Assembly: GCA_011389745.1 (NCBI GenBank)
Contig: JAABTQ010000011.1
Location: forward strand, 42,167-106,166
DNA from: Desulfobacteraceae bacterium
GTDB taxonomy: Bacteria; Desulfobacterota; Desulfobacteria; Desulfobacterales; SKZT01
Direction of reading: 5' to 3'
DNA length: 64,000 nt
Made by a program: the position numbers and the translations under genes. The notes below the pieces were generated by a model, which was given only the letters and a program-made list of their open reading frames with translations, had not been told where the DNA came from and did not search any database. Shown here one piece after another: positions 24,001-35,500 of the stretch (within the stretch, counting starts at the first letter, position 1; each line of letters opens with the position of its first letter).

Positions 24001-25542
24001 ATGAAGCATTCACAACCTGTTCTGGTTACCGGAGCTACCGGTTATGTTGGCGGACGTTTAATTCCCCAACTGCTCTCAGCAAAATACAAGGTTCGGGCGA
24101 TGGGTAGATCTCTGTCAAAAATTAGTTGCCGGCCCTGGGCAAGACATTCACAGGTGGAGATTATCGAAGGTGATGTGTTGGATCTTGATTCAATGAAAAA
24201 GGCGTCGCAAGGCTGCTGGGCGGCTTTTTACCTGGTACATTCCATGAATTCAAAAAAAGGCCGGTTTGCAGATGCGGATCGTTTGGGCGCCCAAAACATG
24301 GTTATTGCTTCAGCAGAAGCCCGTTTGAAAAAAATAATTTATCTGGGTGGTTTGGGGGACTTGCATGATTCGAACATTAGTGAGCATTTGAAGTCAAGGC
24401 ATGAGGTGGCTGAAATACTCCAGTCCGGTCCCACGCCGGCCACCCATCTGAGGGCTGCTATGATACTCGGGACCGGAAGTGCTTCTTTTGAAATTCTTCG
24501 GTACCTGGTGGACCGACTTCCCCTGATGCTCACCCCAAAATGGGTCAGAACTCCGTGTCAGCCGATCTCCATTGCAAATGTCTTAAACTATCTTCAAGGG
24601 TGCCTGGAACATGATGAAACCGATGGTGGTACCTTTGGCATATGCGGCCCGGATATACTCAACTACAAGGACATGATCGACATGTATTCCGAAATTGCCG
24701 GTCTTCCCAAGCGAATTATCTTTACGGTACCTTTTCTGAGTCCAAAACTCAGCGCCAAATGGATTCATCTGGTAACGCCGCTTCCGGCTTCCATTGCGCA
24801 GCCCCTTGCAGAGGGTCTTTCCACGCCTGTAGTCTGCGAGAGCAATCGAATCAGAGATATCATTCCACAAAGGCTTTACTCTTGCCGGGAAACCATGGAA
24901 ACGGCTTTGAAAAGAATTGAACAGGAATTGGTTGAAACCTGTTGGTCGGATGCAGGTGCAATCATTCCACCCGAATGGATTCACTGTGGAGATGCTGATT
25001 ATGCCGGCGGTACCATTTTGGAGTCCGGGTTTTATGTTCGGCTCAAAGCAACACCCGAAAAGGTTTGGGAACCGGTGAGGAGAATTGGAGGAAATACCGG
25101 ATGGTATTTTGGTGACAGCCTGTGGCAGACTCGCGGGGTTATTGACAGGCTGGTGGGAGGAGTTGGTCTTCGCCGGGGAAGACGGCATCCCAGGGATATC
25201 TATGTGGGTGACGCCCTGGATTTTTTCAGAGTGTTGGATGTTGATCCGCCCCATCGGCTGGTGCTTCTGGCCGAAATGAAAGTGCCCGGCGAAGCTATCG
25301 CTCAGTTTGAAATCACTCCTGCGGGACCCGGGGTGTGCGAACTGACAATTCTCACTCGATTTTTGCCTTCAGGACTGGCAGGGATTATGTATTGGTTTGC
25401 ATTGCTTCCCTTTCACAATATCATTTTTCATCATATGCTCAAAAAAATTGCTGATTCTACACGAATGCCTATCATCAAAGGCCCTGAGCGTATTCCTCCC
25501 AGGCTTAAGGATGCCTGTGTATTGCCACTGAAAAAGGTATGA
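24001..25542 (+). CDS. NAD(P)-binding SDR-type protein with DUF2867 domain
   Basis: A 513-residue two-domain protein. Residues 1 to about 290 are an atypical short-chain dehydrogenase/epimerase fold with VTGATGYVGGRLIPQLL as dinucleotide loop and YLGGLGD. The C-terminal ~200 residues form a START-like DUF2867 domain (WYFGDSLWQTRG... and RRGRRHPRDIYVGDALDFFRV). Proteins of this build are often called NAD-dependent epimerase or YbjT-like, but their reaction is not established. It is separated from the next flavoprotein by one base, so the two are likely co-translated. Confidence 0.85.
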   Translation: MKHSQPVLVTGATGYVGGRLIPQLLSAKYKVRAMGRSLSKISCRPWARHSQVEIIEGDVLDLDSMKKASQGCWAAFYLVHSMNSKKGRFADADRLGAQNMVIASAEARLKKIIYLGGLGDLHDSNISEHLKSRHEVAEILQSGPTPATHLRAAMILGTGSASFEILRYLVDRLPLMLTPKWVRTPCQPISIANVLNYLQGCLEHDETDGGTFGICGPDILNYKDMIDMYSEIAGLPKRIIFTVPFLSPKLSAKWIHLVTPLPASIAQPLAEGLSTPVVCESNRIRDIIPQRLYSCRETMETALKRIEQELVETCWSDAGAIIPPEWIHCGDADYAGGTILESGFYVRLKATPEKVWEPVRRIGGNTGWYFGDSLWQTRGVIDRLVGGVGLRRGRRHPRDIYVGDALDFFRVLDVDPPHRLVLLAEMKVPGEAIAQFEITPAGPGVCELTILTRFLPSGLAGIMYWFALLPFHNIIFHHMLKKIADSTRMPIIKGPERIPPRLKDACVLPLKKV

Positions 25543-25543
25543 C

Positions 25544-26929
25544 ATGAGTCACGGTTATGACGTCATTATTGTTGGGGGAGGTCCTGCCGGGCTTTTTGCC
25601 GCATATTTTATCAAGGAACACTCGGACCTTGATGTACTGATCATCGAAAAGGGAAAGAGCCCGCTGGAGCGAAAATGCCCGCTTAAACAAAGCATGAAAT
25701 GTTTGAACTGCAAGCCCTGTAACATTTTGAGCGGTATCGGTGGGGCCGGGCTTTTTTCAGATGGCAAACTCAATTTTATTCCCAGGCTTGGCAAAACTGA
25801 TCTGACCCAATTTATGACCTTACCTCAGGCCCAGGCCTTAATTGGCGAAACTGAAGAAATTTTTAACCGTTTCGGAATGGACGGTCCGGTCTATCCTACG
25901 GACATGGATGCGGCCAGGGAGCTTCGTAAAAAAGCCAAACGTCATGGTATCAACTTGTTGCTCATCAAGCAGAAACATATCGGAAGCGATATGCTTCCCG
26001 GTCATATTGCAGTCATGGCCGATCATATTCGTTCTTGCGGGGTTACACTGAAAACTTCGGAGGAAGTACTTGATGTTTTTGTGGAAAACGGGGCCGTAAC
26101 CGGGGTTTTAACGGATAAAGGGCAATATTGTGCAAAAAACGTTATTTTGGCCCCAGGACGGGTTGGCGCAGACTGGGTTGGAAAACTGGTCCGCAAATAT
26201 GGGATAAGGGTTCATCAACGTGGCATCGAGGTCGGGATCAGAGTCGAGGTTCATAATGATGTCATGCAGGACTTGTGCAATATCATTTATGATCCGACCT
26301 TTTTCATTCAAACTCAAAAGTATGATGATTCCACCCGCACATTTTGCACCAACCAGGGGGGGTATGTATCCAGGGAAAACTATCGTGATTTTGTATGTGT
26401 CAACGGCCATGCCTACCGCGAAAAGAAAAGCAACAACACGAATTTTGCCTTTCTTTCAAAAGTGGTTTTGACTGAGCCGGTCACCGATAACCAGGCTTAT
26501 GGAGAGGCCATCGGAAGCCTGGCTAGCCTTATTGGCGGCGGAAAGCCGATTCTTCAAAGATTTGGTGATTTAAAACGGGGAAGGCGCAGCACCTGGCATC
26601 GAATCAAAAAAGGCTTTATAGAGCCCACACTCACCGATGTGGTTTGTGGGGACATTGCCATGGCCCTGCCTGAAAGAATTCTGACAAACATAGTCGAAGG
26701 ATTGGAAAAACTCAATATGATTGTTCAGGGGGTTTCCAATGATGAAACACTTCTTTATGCGCCTGAGATTAAATTTTTTGCCACACAGGTCGTGACTGAC
26801 GAAAATCTGGAGACTATTATCAAAGGGATGTATGTTGCAGGCGATGGACCCGGTGTGGCCGGCAATATTGTTTCAGCCGCCGCTACAGGAATTATTCCGG
26901 CTAAAGCGATCATTTTAAAGCAAGACTGA
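25544..26929 (+). CDS. FAD-dependent dehydrogenase with N-terminal cysteine cluster
   Basis: A 461-residue flavoprotein of the NAD(P)/FAD-dependent dehydrogenase type often annotated as uncharacterised FAD-dependent dehydrogenase. The FAD loop is IIVGGGPAGLFAAYFI. At about 44-62 a cysteine group, CPLKQSMKCLNCKPCNIL, precedes GIGGAGLFSDGKL, a family signature. GMYVAGDGPGVAGNIVSAA is the C-terminal FAD motif. It has no membrane segment. The gene starts one base after the SDR/DUF2867 stop, suggesting a shared pathway. The substrate is unknown. Confidence 0.85.
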   Translation: MSHGYDVIIVGGGPAGLFAAYFIKEHSDLDVLIIEKGKSPLERKCPLKQSMKCLNCKPCNILSGIGGAGLFSDGKLNFIPRLGKTDLTQFMTLPQAQALIGETEEIFNRFGMDGPVYPTDMDAARELRKKAKRHGINLLLIKQKHIGSDMLPGHIAVMADHIRSCGVTLKTSEEVLDVFVENGAVTGVLTDKGQYCAKNVILAPGRVGADWVGKLVRKYGIRVHQRGIEVGIRVEVHNDVMQDLCNIIYDPTFFIQTQKYDDSTRTFCTNQGGYVSRENYRDFVCVNGHAYREKKSNNTNFAFLSKVVLTEPVTDNQAYGEAIGSLASLIGGGKPILQRFGDLKRGRRSTWHRIKKGFIEPTLTDVVCGDIAMALPERILTNIVEGLEKLNMIVQGVSNDETLLYAPEIKFFATQVVTDENLETIIKGMYVAGDGPGVAGNIVSAAATGIIPAKAIILKQD

Positions 26930-26948
26930 AACCTGATATGGAGGACCC

Positions 26949-28946
26949 ATGCCCGATCGTTTTGAATTAGAATCTTCTCAACTGAGAGCTGAATGTGATC
27001 CCGAAGTTTTTCCGTTTAAAAACACCCGTGAGGTCGAACCTTTTTTTGGGGGTATCGGACAGAAAAGGGCGGTTCAGGCCATAGATTTTGGTTTGCATAT
27101 GGAGTGTCCAGGATATCATATCTTTGTCACGGGCATGCCCGGCACCGGTAAAACCACCATCGTTCAGGATCTGGTCAGACAACATGCGAAAAAGCTTAAT
27201 GCTCCGGATGACTTTTGTATGGTCAATAATTTTTCAGATGAATATCAGCCTAAAACCATTTCAGTGGCATCAGGCACAGGCATGCGATTTAGTAAACGAG
27301 TGTCAAAGCTTATAGAGGACTTAAAAAAGGAATTGCCTGAAGCTTTAACCAGTAAAAATTTCCAGGGCAAACAAAGTAAGATCAAAAATAAATATTCTGA
27401 AATGCGCAAGGTCATTATGGATAGGCTGGAACAGGAGGCTTCGGCAAAAAACATACAAATTTCAAAGACCTCTTCCGGAATTCATCCCGAACCGTTAGTG
27501 GATGGCAAACCCCTCAAGCCGGAAGAGTTTCAGCAACTTCCGAAAAAGCAGCAAGACCAGTTCGAAAAGGACATTCACATGATCCAGGAGAAAATCGAGT
27601 CTGCATTTCAAGAGGCTAATAAAATTTATCATGCCTACCAGTCTGAAATGGAAAAACTCACCCGGAAATCCGCTTTAGATGTTTTACAGGAGCATTTTAT
27701 AATGTTCAGGGATGAATACAGGGGACGTAAGGGAGTTTTATCATATATCGAGGCCCTTCAATCCGATATTTTCGAGAATATTGATAAATTTATTCCTTCC
27801 GGGAAAAAAGAAGAGGCAGCTGAAGAATTTTTAAAAGATACCGTGTCAATGTTTTAGTGAACAACACCGGCCTAAAGGGAGCACCAGTGATATTTGAACC
27901 GAGTCCTACTTTCCACAACGTGTTCGGCCTCATAGAAAAATTATTGCCCGTACCTGCAAGGAAGAAAACCTTTTACCCTTTATGGCAAACGGGGTATCGG
28001 CCATTGTAGAATTCGGAGGAAAATTCGTTTCTCACCAAAATAAATGACCCTTCGTTTAGGCCGGGTGGCGGGGATTTTAAGAGAGGCTGATTACTGGGCG
28101 CGCAAAGATGACTCCCTGGTAGTGGAAAAAAAACATGTCATTAAAGCTTTTACCGAGCATCGTTTTCGCTACAATTTGTACGAGGAGAAAATCCATGGGG
28201 CCTACATCGAGGATAAGATACTGATAGATGTTGACGGTGAAGTGACAGGCCAGGTCAATGCGCTGGCGGTTTTTCAATTGGGAGATTATTCATTTGGACG
28301 GCCATCGAGAATCACTGCGGAGACTTTCATGGGAAAAGAAGGCGTGGTCAACATCGACAGAGAGGCGAATCTTAGCGGAAATACCCATGATAAAGGCGTC
28401 ATGATCCTGAGCGGATACCTGGGCCGGACTTTTGCGCAATTTTACCCTCTCAGTCTTTCAATCAGTATCACGTTCGAGCAAAACTATGGACCGGTGGATG
28501 GCGATAGCGCTTCCTGGTCAGAACTATATGCCGTCATTTCAAGCCTTTCAGGAGTTCTTGTCAATCAAGGAATAGCAGTTACAGGATCGGTTAATCAGAA
28601 AGGTCAAATTCAGGCTATCGGAGGTGTTAATCAGAAGATTGAGGGTTTTTTCGAGGTCTGTCAGGTCAAGGGGCTTACCGGAAAACAAGGGGTTATGATT
28701 CCAACAGCCAATGTTCAAAACCTGATGCTGAAAAAAGAAGTCATCAGAGCGGTTCAAGAGAAAAAATTTCATATCTATCATGTATCCACCGTTGAAGAAG
28801 GCATTGAAATCCTGACGGGAGTTCCTGCAGGCACACGGGATATGGATGGCCGTTTTTTAGTCGGTACTGTTTTCGGAAAGGTCCAGGAAAAACTGAAAAA
28901 ATATTTTAAACAAGCTCTTAAGTTTCGCAAAGAATTGGAGTTGTAG
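26949..28946 (+). pseudogene. Lon-related ATP-dependent protease, disrupted
   Basis: Two open halves of one gene. The first (302 codons) has the Lon-related N-terminus and Walker A GMPGTGKTTIVQDLVRQ, then the coiled insertion. At 27854 a frameshift moves the expected VNNTGLKGAPVIFEPSPTFH out of frame. Soon after, about 200 residues (Walker B and sensor region) are missing, and the text resumes with KEENLLPFMANGVSAIVEFG. A second shift near 28040 leads into the last 300 codons with READYWARKDD and the S16 protease domain, whose catalytic Ser lies in GPVDGDSASWSEL. The product would lack a working ATPase. A sequencing error cannot explain the deletion. Confidence 0.88.
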
Positions 28947-28961
28947 GGGTTACTTGTAAGT

Positions 28962-29525
28962 TCAAGGGATAAATTCTTCATTTTGTATTATACGGTCAGC
29001 GTAACGGTTCCATGGGCCGCGCCGTTCAAGAGCGTAATTGCGCAATCGATTCCACCAGTCTTCCCCCAGAAGGACCCTGTGCATGGAGTAGTCCCGCTTG
29101 TCGATAAGTCCATCGAGTTCAATTTGTTCAATACCGAATTCATTATAGCGGGAGCCCAGCAAAAGGCATGCGGCAATGACATCTATTGAGTGCTGTTTGA
29201 CCACGTTTTTCGAATACAGCTTGGAAAGGGCCTTCACCTTCGCATCGTAGCGCAATGATTTGGCGATGCCCACCATTTGATCCACCAATAACCTGTTAAA
29301 CTCGACGGCAACGCCATAATCTTTTTTTTCGACTTTAAACGGCTTGGTGTTACCAACGATCAGCAAGTCCATATCGTTGGGCGGATGGTCGAAGCGTTTC
29401 CCGGCCAGCCAACGAGCCAGAGAACCAAACAATAAGACCGCTTTCGGATAATATTCCTTCAGATCTTCCGTGATGCTTTCCATCGCTTTTGTAAATCGCT
29501 CAATCTTACTTTCAATGCTTTCCAT
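28962..29525 (-). CDS. Nucleotidyltransferase-fold protein
   Basis: A protein of about 187 residues with an N-terminal nucleotidyltransferase motif: AVLLFGSLARWLAGKRF followed by NDMDLLIVGN, giving the G-S and D-x-D residues. The rest (HSIDVIAACLLLGSRYNEFG, DYSMHRVLLGEDWW) matches no family I know. I start at the ATG for MESIESKI, but a TTG eight codons upstream after GAGAGGTGAT is also reasonable. It is convergent with the Lon remnant, 15 bases away. It could be an antitoxin-like MNT or a tRNA-type transferase; I cannot tell. Confidence 0.7.
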   Translation of the reverse strand: MESIESKIERFTKAMESITEDLKEYYPKAVLLFGSLARWLAGKRFDHPPNDMDLLIVGNTKPFKVEKKDYGVAVEFNRLLVDQMVGIAKSLRYDAKVKALSKLYSKNVVKQHSIDVIAACLLLGSRYNEFGIEQIELDGLIDKRDYSMHRVLLGEDWWNRLRNYALERRGPWNRYADRIIQNEEFIP

Positions 29526-29614
29526 TGTTGCTTGTTTTTCTGTGTTCAAAATCACCTCTCGAGGAAAAATAAAATATGCCAAACAAGCTTATATATGTCA
29601 AAGAATTAAAATTT

Positions 29615-32221
29615 TCATTTCAAAAAAGGAGTAATTTTTGTCGAGACACCATTTGTGCGGATTTTTATAGCGCCGTTTTGGTCTGTTCTGAATATTTGAA
29701 TATCTCTTTGTTGATAGCGATTGACCACTTGCTCGTTGGGAAGGTTAAAACGATTGTTCCAGCCGGAGCAAAAAATTACAGTCTCCGGCTTGACACTGTC
29801 AATAAATTTTGGGGTACTAGATGTTTTGCTTCCGTGATGGGGAGCGATCAATATATTACTTTTAAGATCGTCATCTTTGAGGGCGATCAGTTCGGTTTCA
29901 GACCTTGCCCTGATATCACCGGTAAAAAGGCATGAAAATTCGCCCATTTTCAGTTGAATTACCATAGAGTTTGCGTTGTGGTCACGCCAGGATTCCCTTT
30001 CCTTTTTTTCTAGAAAATCTTCCGGGGGGTAGAGTATCCGCACCTGGACTCCGCCAATCTCAAAGCTTCTGTGACGTTCTGTAAAAGGAGGTGTGTGAAT
30101 CTCTTTTTCAAGGGCAATATCCTGCAATTGCTGGTAACCCCATGTGTCTGCCGGTTCATGGTTGGTCCTTATGGTCTTTACATTGAAATGTTGCGATATG
30201 TATAAAAGTCCGTTCAGGTGATCGCTATCAGGATGGGTCAGCATAAGTGTATCAACGGTTTTGATTTTTTTCCGCCATAAAATCGGAGCCGTTATTCTTT
30301 CCCCCACATCAAAGCTATTGTTGTCGTAAAAGCCGCCGCCGTCGATAAGCATGGTCTTTCCTCCTGGAAATTCGATGATGGCCGCGTTTCCCTGACCAAC
30401 GTCCATGATGGTAATCCGAAGGTCCTGCTGAAAAAATCGAATGTATATCCAATAGCCTGCATCTGCGATTCCAATCAACAATATGATCGAGATGATGTAA
30501 ACACGTGCTTTTCGTTGCAAATGGAACCTGAAAAAGGAAAGCCGGCCGGTAATCGATCCGGATTGCATTACAGTTGCCTTTGGAACCTGATTCACTTTTG
30601 TATAATCCGCATCAAGGGTATCATCCGTGGGAGGCGTTTGGAACGATATCGTTTTTATCTGATGGCCGGACAATATCTGTTGTCTGATGAGATAAACAAT
30701 ACTCATTCCTGAAAGGTAGTATAGAGCAATTTCCAGCATTGACGGCGTCACTGTTTTTATTGAGGAAAAAGGCAAGTTTGAAAAAAAATGGATAATGGAA
30801 ATTGCAAAAGACAGAACAGCTCCTCCAGCCTGAAATCCTGTTAAAGACAATCCCTGGCTAATCGGAAAAACAAGGGCTGAAATTAAACCCACAGGAACCA
30901 CGATAAAACCGACCAGAGGCACGAGTATAAAATTGGCGGCAATCCCTACCAGGGAAGCCTGGTTGAAATAATACATGATCAGAGGAAGGGACCCCAATAT
31001 GGCAAAAAGAGAAGCAAAGAAAAAGGCTGAAAGCTTTTTTCTGATCAATTGGTTGGTATCAAACCTGTTTTGGTTTTTCCACAGCATGGAAAAACCAAGA
31101 ATAATGGCAAAGACAGCTGTAAAAGATAATTGAAAAGATATACTGAATAAAGCCGGGGGGTGAATGATCAGGATAACCAAGGCCGCTATTGCCAGAGTAT
31201 TGATAGAGTCCTGCTCCCGCTTAATAAAAAACGTCATGAGAAACACATTGATCATCAAAACCGCACGCTGTGTGGATGGCGACATTCCGGCAAGGAGGCC
31301 ATAAATTGTTACCGGAATGATACAAAGCAAGGCCGATGCTTTACCCACCCATGCATGGTCCAGAAGGGTTCTGCTCATGGAAAAAAAACGTGAAAAAACC
31401 AGGAAAAAAAAGGAAGCCACAATACCCACATGAAGTCCGGAGATGGCCAGAAGATGCCCCATACCTGATTTGTTGAATGCTTCGCGAAGGGGCTTGTCGA
31501 TTCCGTCCCGATCACCAACTACAAGGGCTTTCATAATGGCAGCCGATGCATGATCCATTTGGGTATCATCAATTATGTCTGCAATTTTTTTCCTGGCATT
31601 GGAAACCCAATGCGTAACATTTTGATCATTATTTGTTTCCAAAAACATGACCTTATTGGATGTCACATAAGTTGTGGCCAGGATTGTTCTGAAAGCCATA
31701 TACCGTTCAAAATCAAACCCCCCGGGATTTTGAAAGTTGCGGATGCCGCGAATTTTTCCAGGAAATTTGATACGGTCACCCGGTCTGAATTCCGGTGAAA
31801 TTTCACCTCTGGTGGTGACACGAATCCTGCCGGTTGCAGGAAAAGAATTTTGTCCGCTTTGAATGCTTTCCACATTAAGCACAAACCGGATATGGCCTTT
31901 TTGTGACACTATTGGATCATTGCAGACAGTTCCGATAATTGACCATCGAACAGGTTTGGCATAATGACTGATATGTTGGTCCGGAAGTGAGGGTGACATC
32001 CAGGGTTGAACAGTAAGATAGCCCAGGGATAAAAAAAATACCAACGGCATCAATACCAGGTTCTGTTTTGCGGCAATTGCCCTGAGCATATACGCAGATG
32101 AAAGCACTATCGCTACCATGGCCCATGGGTTAAAATCGTCAAACCATACGCCCGCGGCAATACCGCATATCAAAGGTACCAGAAAACCAATGATCGGCCG
32201 GAAAAAGATCCCTTGATTCAT
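29615..32221 (-). CDS. comEC: DNA internalization/competence protein ComEC/Rec2
   Basis: A full-length 868-residue inner-membrane channel protein for uptake of single-stranded DNA. The order is an N-terminal DUF4131 domain with membrane helices (about 10-190), the Competence domain (about 225-520) with GHLLAISGLHVGIVASF and GMSPSTQRAVLMI, and a C-terminal metallo-beta-lactamase-like domain from about 595. That domain has MLIDGGG, LTHPDSDHLNGL (HxDxDH metal motif) and IAPHHGSKTSS. No other competence gene is nearby. Upstream is a copy of the dispersed repeat. Confidence 0.92.
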   Translation of the reverse strand: MNQGIFFRPIIGFLVPLICGIAAGVWFDDFNPWAMVAIVLSSAYMLRAIAAKQNLVLMPLVFFLSLGYLTVQPWMSPSLPDQHISHYAKPVRWSIIGTVCNDPIVSQKGHIRFVLNVESIQSGQNSFPATGRIRVTTRGEISPEFRPGDRIKFPGKIRGIRNFQNPGGFDFERYMAFRTILATTYVTSNKVMFLETNNDQNVTHWVSNARKKIADIIDDTQMDHASAAIMKALVVGDRDGIDKPLREAFNKSGMGHLLAISGLHVGIVASFFFLVFSRFFSMSRTLLDHAWVGKASALLCIIPVTIYGLLAGMSPSTQRAVLMINVFLMTFFIKREQDSINTLAIAALVILIIHPPALFSISFQLSFTAVFAIILGFSMLWKNQNRFDTNQLIRKKLSAFFFASLFAILGSLPLIMYYFNQASLVGIAANFILVPLVGFIVVPVGLISALVFPISQGLSLTGFQAGGAVLSFAISIIHFFSNLPFSSIKTVTPSMLEIALYYLSGMSIVYLIRQQILSGHQIKTISFQTPPTDDTLDADYTKVNQVPKATVMQSGSITGRLSFFRFHLQRKARVYIISIILLIGIADAGYWIYIRFFQQDLRITIMDVGQGNAAIIEFPGGKTMLIDGGGFYDNNSFDVGERITAPILWRKKIKTVDTLMLTHPDSDHLNGLLYISQHFNVKTIRTNHEPADTWGYQQLQDIALEKEIHTPPFTERHRSFEIGGVQVRILYPPEDFLEKKERESWRDHNANSMVIQLKMGEFSCLFTGDIRARSETELIALKDDDLKSNILIAPHHGSKTSSTPKFIDSVKPETVIFCSGWNNRFNLPNEQVVNRYQQRDIQIFRTDQNGAIKIRTNGVSTKITPFLK

Positions 32222-32229
32222 CTTTTACC

Positions 32230-32320
32230 TGTCATTGTGAGGGAGCGACTCGCATTGCATTGATGGTTAAAATGAAAATAATTCCAATATATTGATTGAA
32301 ACCCGGCGACCGAAAAATCT
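32230..32320 (+). repeat. Dispersed repeat, full copy
   Basis: TGTCATTGTGAGGGAGCGAC at the left, ATTGATTGAAACCCGGCGAC and CGAAAAATCT at the right, as in 16907-17000. It lies in the divergent gap between comEC and the PHP-like gene. Confidence 0.65.
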
Positions 32321-32536
32321 ATTGCTCCAAGCCCGGTACCCTAAGCTGATGCCCTTGGGGAAAGCCGGAGATTGAATCTTATGGTCAATATAGCTCACTT
32401 CTGAGGATTTTTCAAATGCTTGCAGGCAACTCCAGCATGAACCCCTGATCAGAATCTTTGACAAACTCAATAAACCGGCTATAATGTTAGAGTTGTGTTA
32501 GGAAAGAACTTAAAACCATTGTTACTCAGAAGGTTT

Positions 32537-35500
32537 ATGAAGTTTAATTTTCACTCTATCTTTTTGTTTGACAGACGGGACCATGTCCTGCTCAAACTTG
32601 TCAATAGTGTTTTGACCGCTGAAAAACCTCTGGAAAGCAGCGAACGGCGTTTTTTTCCGTATTTGCATCCCCGTGGCATCAAAGAGATGGCTGAATCCAG
32701 AGGAATCCGTATTGCCCATGCGGCCATTCATGTTTTGAAATCCCTGGAAGTAGGTAAATTTGAGGACCGTCTGAGTGCTTTGAAGTGCCTTCGGGATGAA
32801 GTTTTAAACACCACAACCGGCCCGCTTCCAAAAAACACCGCCAGAGTGCTTTTGCAGATTATGAAAGAGATGATCAGAGCACATGGCAATAACGTGCGTC
32901 AGCTGGAATTGGCTCATGATTTTCGGATCACTGCTACGGGAAAACCCCGTATCGTTCGTAGGCAGCTTCAGCAATACCACCTTCTTGAAATGCCGGAGCA
33001 ATGGAACCAGGTTTCATTTGATGACCATGTTCATGATATTAACACGAAAGGGCGAAAATCTTCCACTCATCTGATCATGGATGCCTGGATCAAAGGCATT
33101 CGAAGGCTCAGGGTCATTTATTACAACTATATTGAACCCAGATCCGCAGCTGAACTTCATGAGGCTGCGGAAATTATGGGGATTGAAATAAGAGTAGGTA
33201 TCGAATATTCAGCCACGTTCAGAGGAAGGTTTGTAAAGCTTATCTGGGCTCCCAGGGGATTTCATGATTCGCAGGCGTTTTTGTGCTTTTTAGCCGAAGA
33301 GCAAGTTCAGAAACTTATGTCCGAAGGCAAGCAGGTCTCCCGATATCAGCAGAAATATGTTTTAGATGTTCTTGTAAAATTCAACGAGGTTCATCGGCTC
33401 GATATGAATCGGGAATATGGAATTAATTTGGAGCCGCTTAGTGAAAGAGAGTTTTTGATCTCGGTGGGCGCAGGGCAGGCTTCCCTGGTTCATCTGGCAA
33501 TTTTTATACATGGGAAAATGCTCAGATTGATGAAAGAAAAGATCCTGAATTTTCAAAAAGCTGCTGAAAAGGCGACCTTTGAAGAGCAAAATGAAATGAT
33601 ACTGTTAATCGAGGAAATGAACCGCCAGGACGTAGATGCGATCCTCGAAAAGTATCTTAACCCGTCCATAAATCCTGATATACCTGATCCTGAAAAAGTA
33701 AGTGAAGGATCGGATATACCACCTTTGCTTCGATTAACTCCCCGGGAGCTTTTGTCCCGGCTTGCCATGCTCAGGTCCGGTTATCGTGTTACCCTGAATT
33801 TAAGCAACCTTTGCCTTGAAGACGTCATTGAACTTCTTTACGATTGTGAAGGGATTATTACCCGGCTGGAAATTTTCAACCTTAAAGACTATGTTGCCGG
33901 GAAAACCCCCCATATTTCATCAATAAGTAGCCTTCAAACCGCTATTAACGAGGGCAATGTGGTGGCAATCAAACGCATTATCGGTCACACCATTGACCGT
34001 TTGGATTTATCGGATGATATTAATAAGGCTGAACGGATTGAGAAGCTGACGGCAATTTTGCATGATATCGATACGCTAAAAAATCTTTACGCGGGGACCT
34101 TGTTAAAATCACGCATCGGCAGTGATTCCACTGGGCATTCTCCCAAAGTTCCCGGTATGGGCATGGCTGTCATCGAGACGCTTCCCGGTAAAAGCCAAAA
34201 GGAAGTTTTAGACTCAAAAGGATCTTCCAGGACCATTATTCCCATATATCTTCCTGTGCTCCGAAGAACCACCCATATACCTCACATCAGCCACGGTTAT
34301 TTGGTTAATCTGTTGTTTCTGCTCATTCGAAAAATACCCGGGCTCCGTTATATGGGATACCGGCATAGGCAAGACTGGGATGTCCGGGACAGAGATATCC
34401 GGATGACACCACAAGGAAATATTTTCACACTCGGTGGTGCACAACCGCAAAAAGGAAATGAATTATATCTGAAGTCCCCTGATACAAAACAAGAACGATC
34501 CCGCCTCACCTGGTCCAATTTGAACAGCAACATGAAAAATGTCATCAAGATTCTGCTGGGTTTTATCCCCGCGTATTTAACCTTTCGGTTAAGTTATGAT
34601 TGGTGGGTTTTGATGCATCTTGGAGCATTTATCTGGTTCGGGATCACCATTTTTCGAAACATTCTCCAATCCGTGCTCGGCGGCGGCGGATTTCGCCGTT
34701 CTCCGCTGTTGAAATGGAATGATTATGTCAGTTGGGACCGAATCAGTGATTCCCTCTTTTTTACAGGATGGTCAGTTCCGGTTCTGGATCTGTTGGTTAA
34801 AACATTTTTGCTCGACAATCTTTTGGGCATTAACACCACCACTAGTCCGGTAATGTTATACAGTTTTATAGCCCTGGCCAACGGCATATATCTGTCCAGT
34901 CACAATGCCTTTCGGGGGCTTCCAAAAACAGCCGTTTACGGGAATTTTTTCCGAAGTGTCTTCTCAATTCCCATTGCCATCGGATTGAACTCGGCACTTG
35001 GTACTGTCCTTTCCATTGCGGGGGTTGCAGCAGTCGATATGCACCTGCAACTATGGGCGGTAGTTATTTCAAAAACATCCTCGGATGTCATGGCAGGGAT
35101 CATCGAAGGTACTGCGGATCGCGATTTGAATATTCGGTCAAGGCTTTCCGATTATCGAAGCAAGTTGTCGCAGTTGTTCGATACCTATGCCAAGCTGGAA
35201 GTCCTTCTTCCTCAGGTACGTGTCCTGGAGGCTCTTCGATCCGTGGAAGATACTAAATATTCATCTTTTTCGGATGCAAGAGATTTGAAAAAGCTGATCA
35301 TTCTTCATTGTCTCGATCTTGTTTATTTCTGGATGTACCAGCCCAGGGCCGGATTCGCCTTTAAAGCAATCCTTTTGAGTTTATCCGATGAAGAGCACCG
35401 GATTCTTCTCCAAGTCCAGAACCTTTTAAAAAATCAGCGGGAAATCGGACAGATGTTTTTGGATGGGCTCATTGGGAGTAATTTTTCCCGTGGCCTCTCT

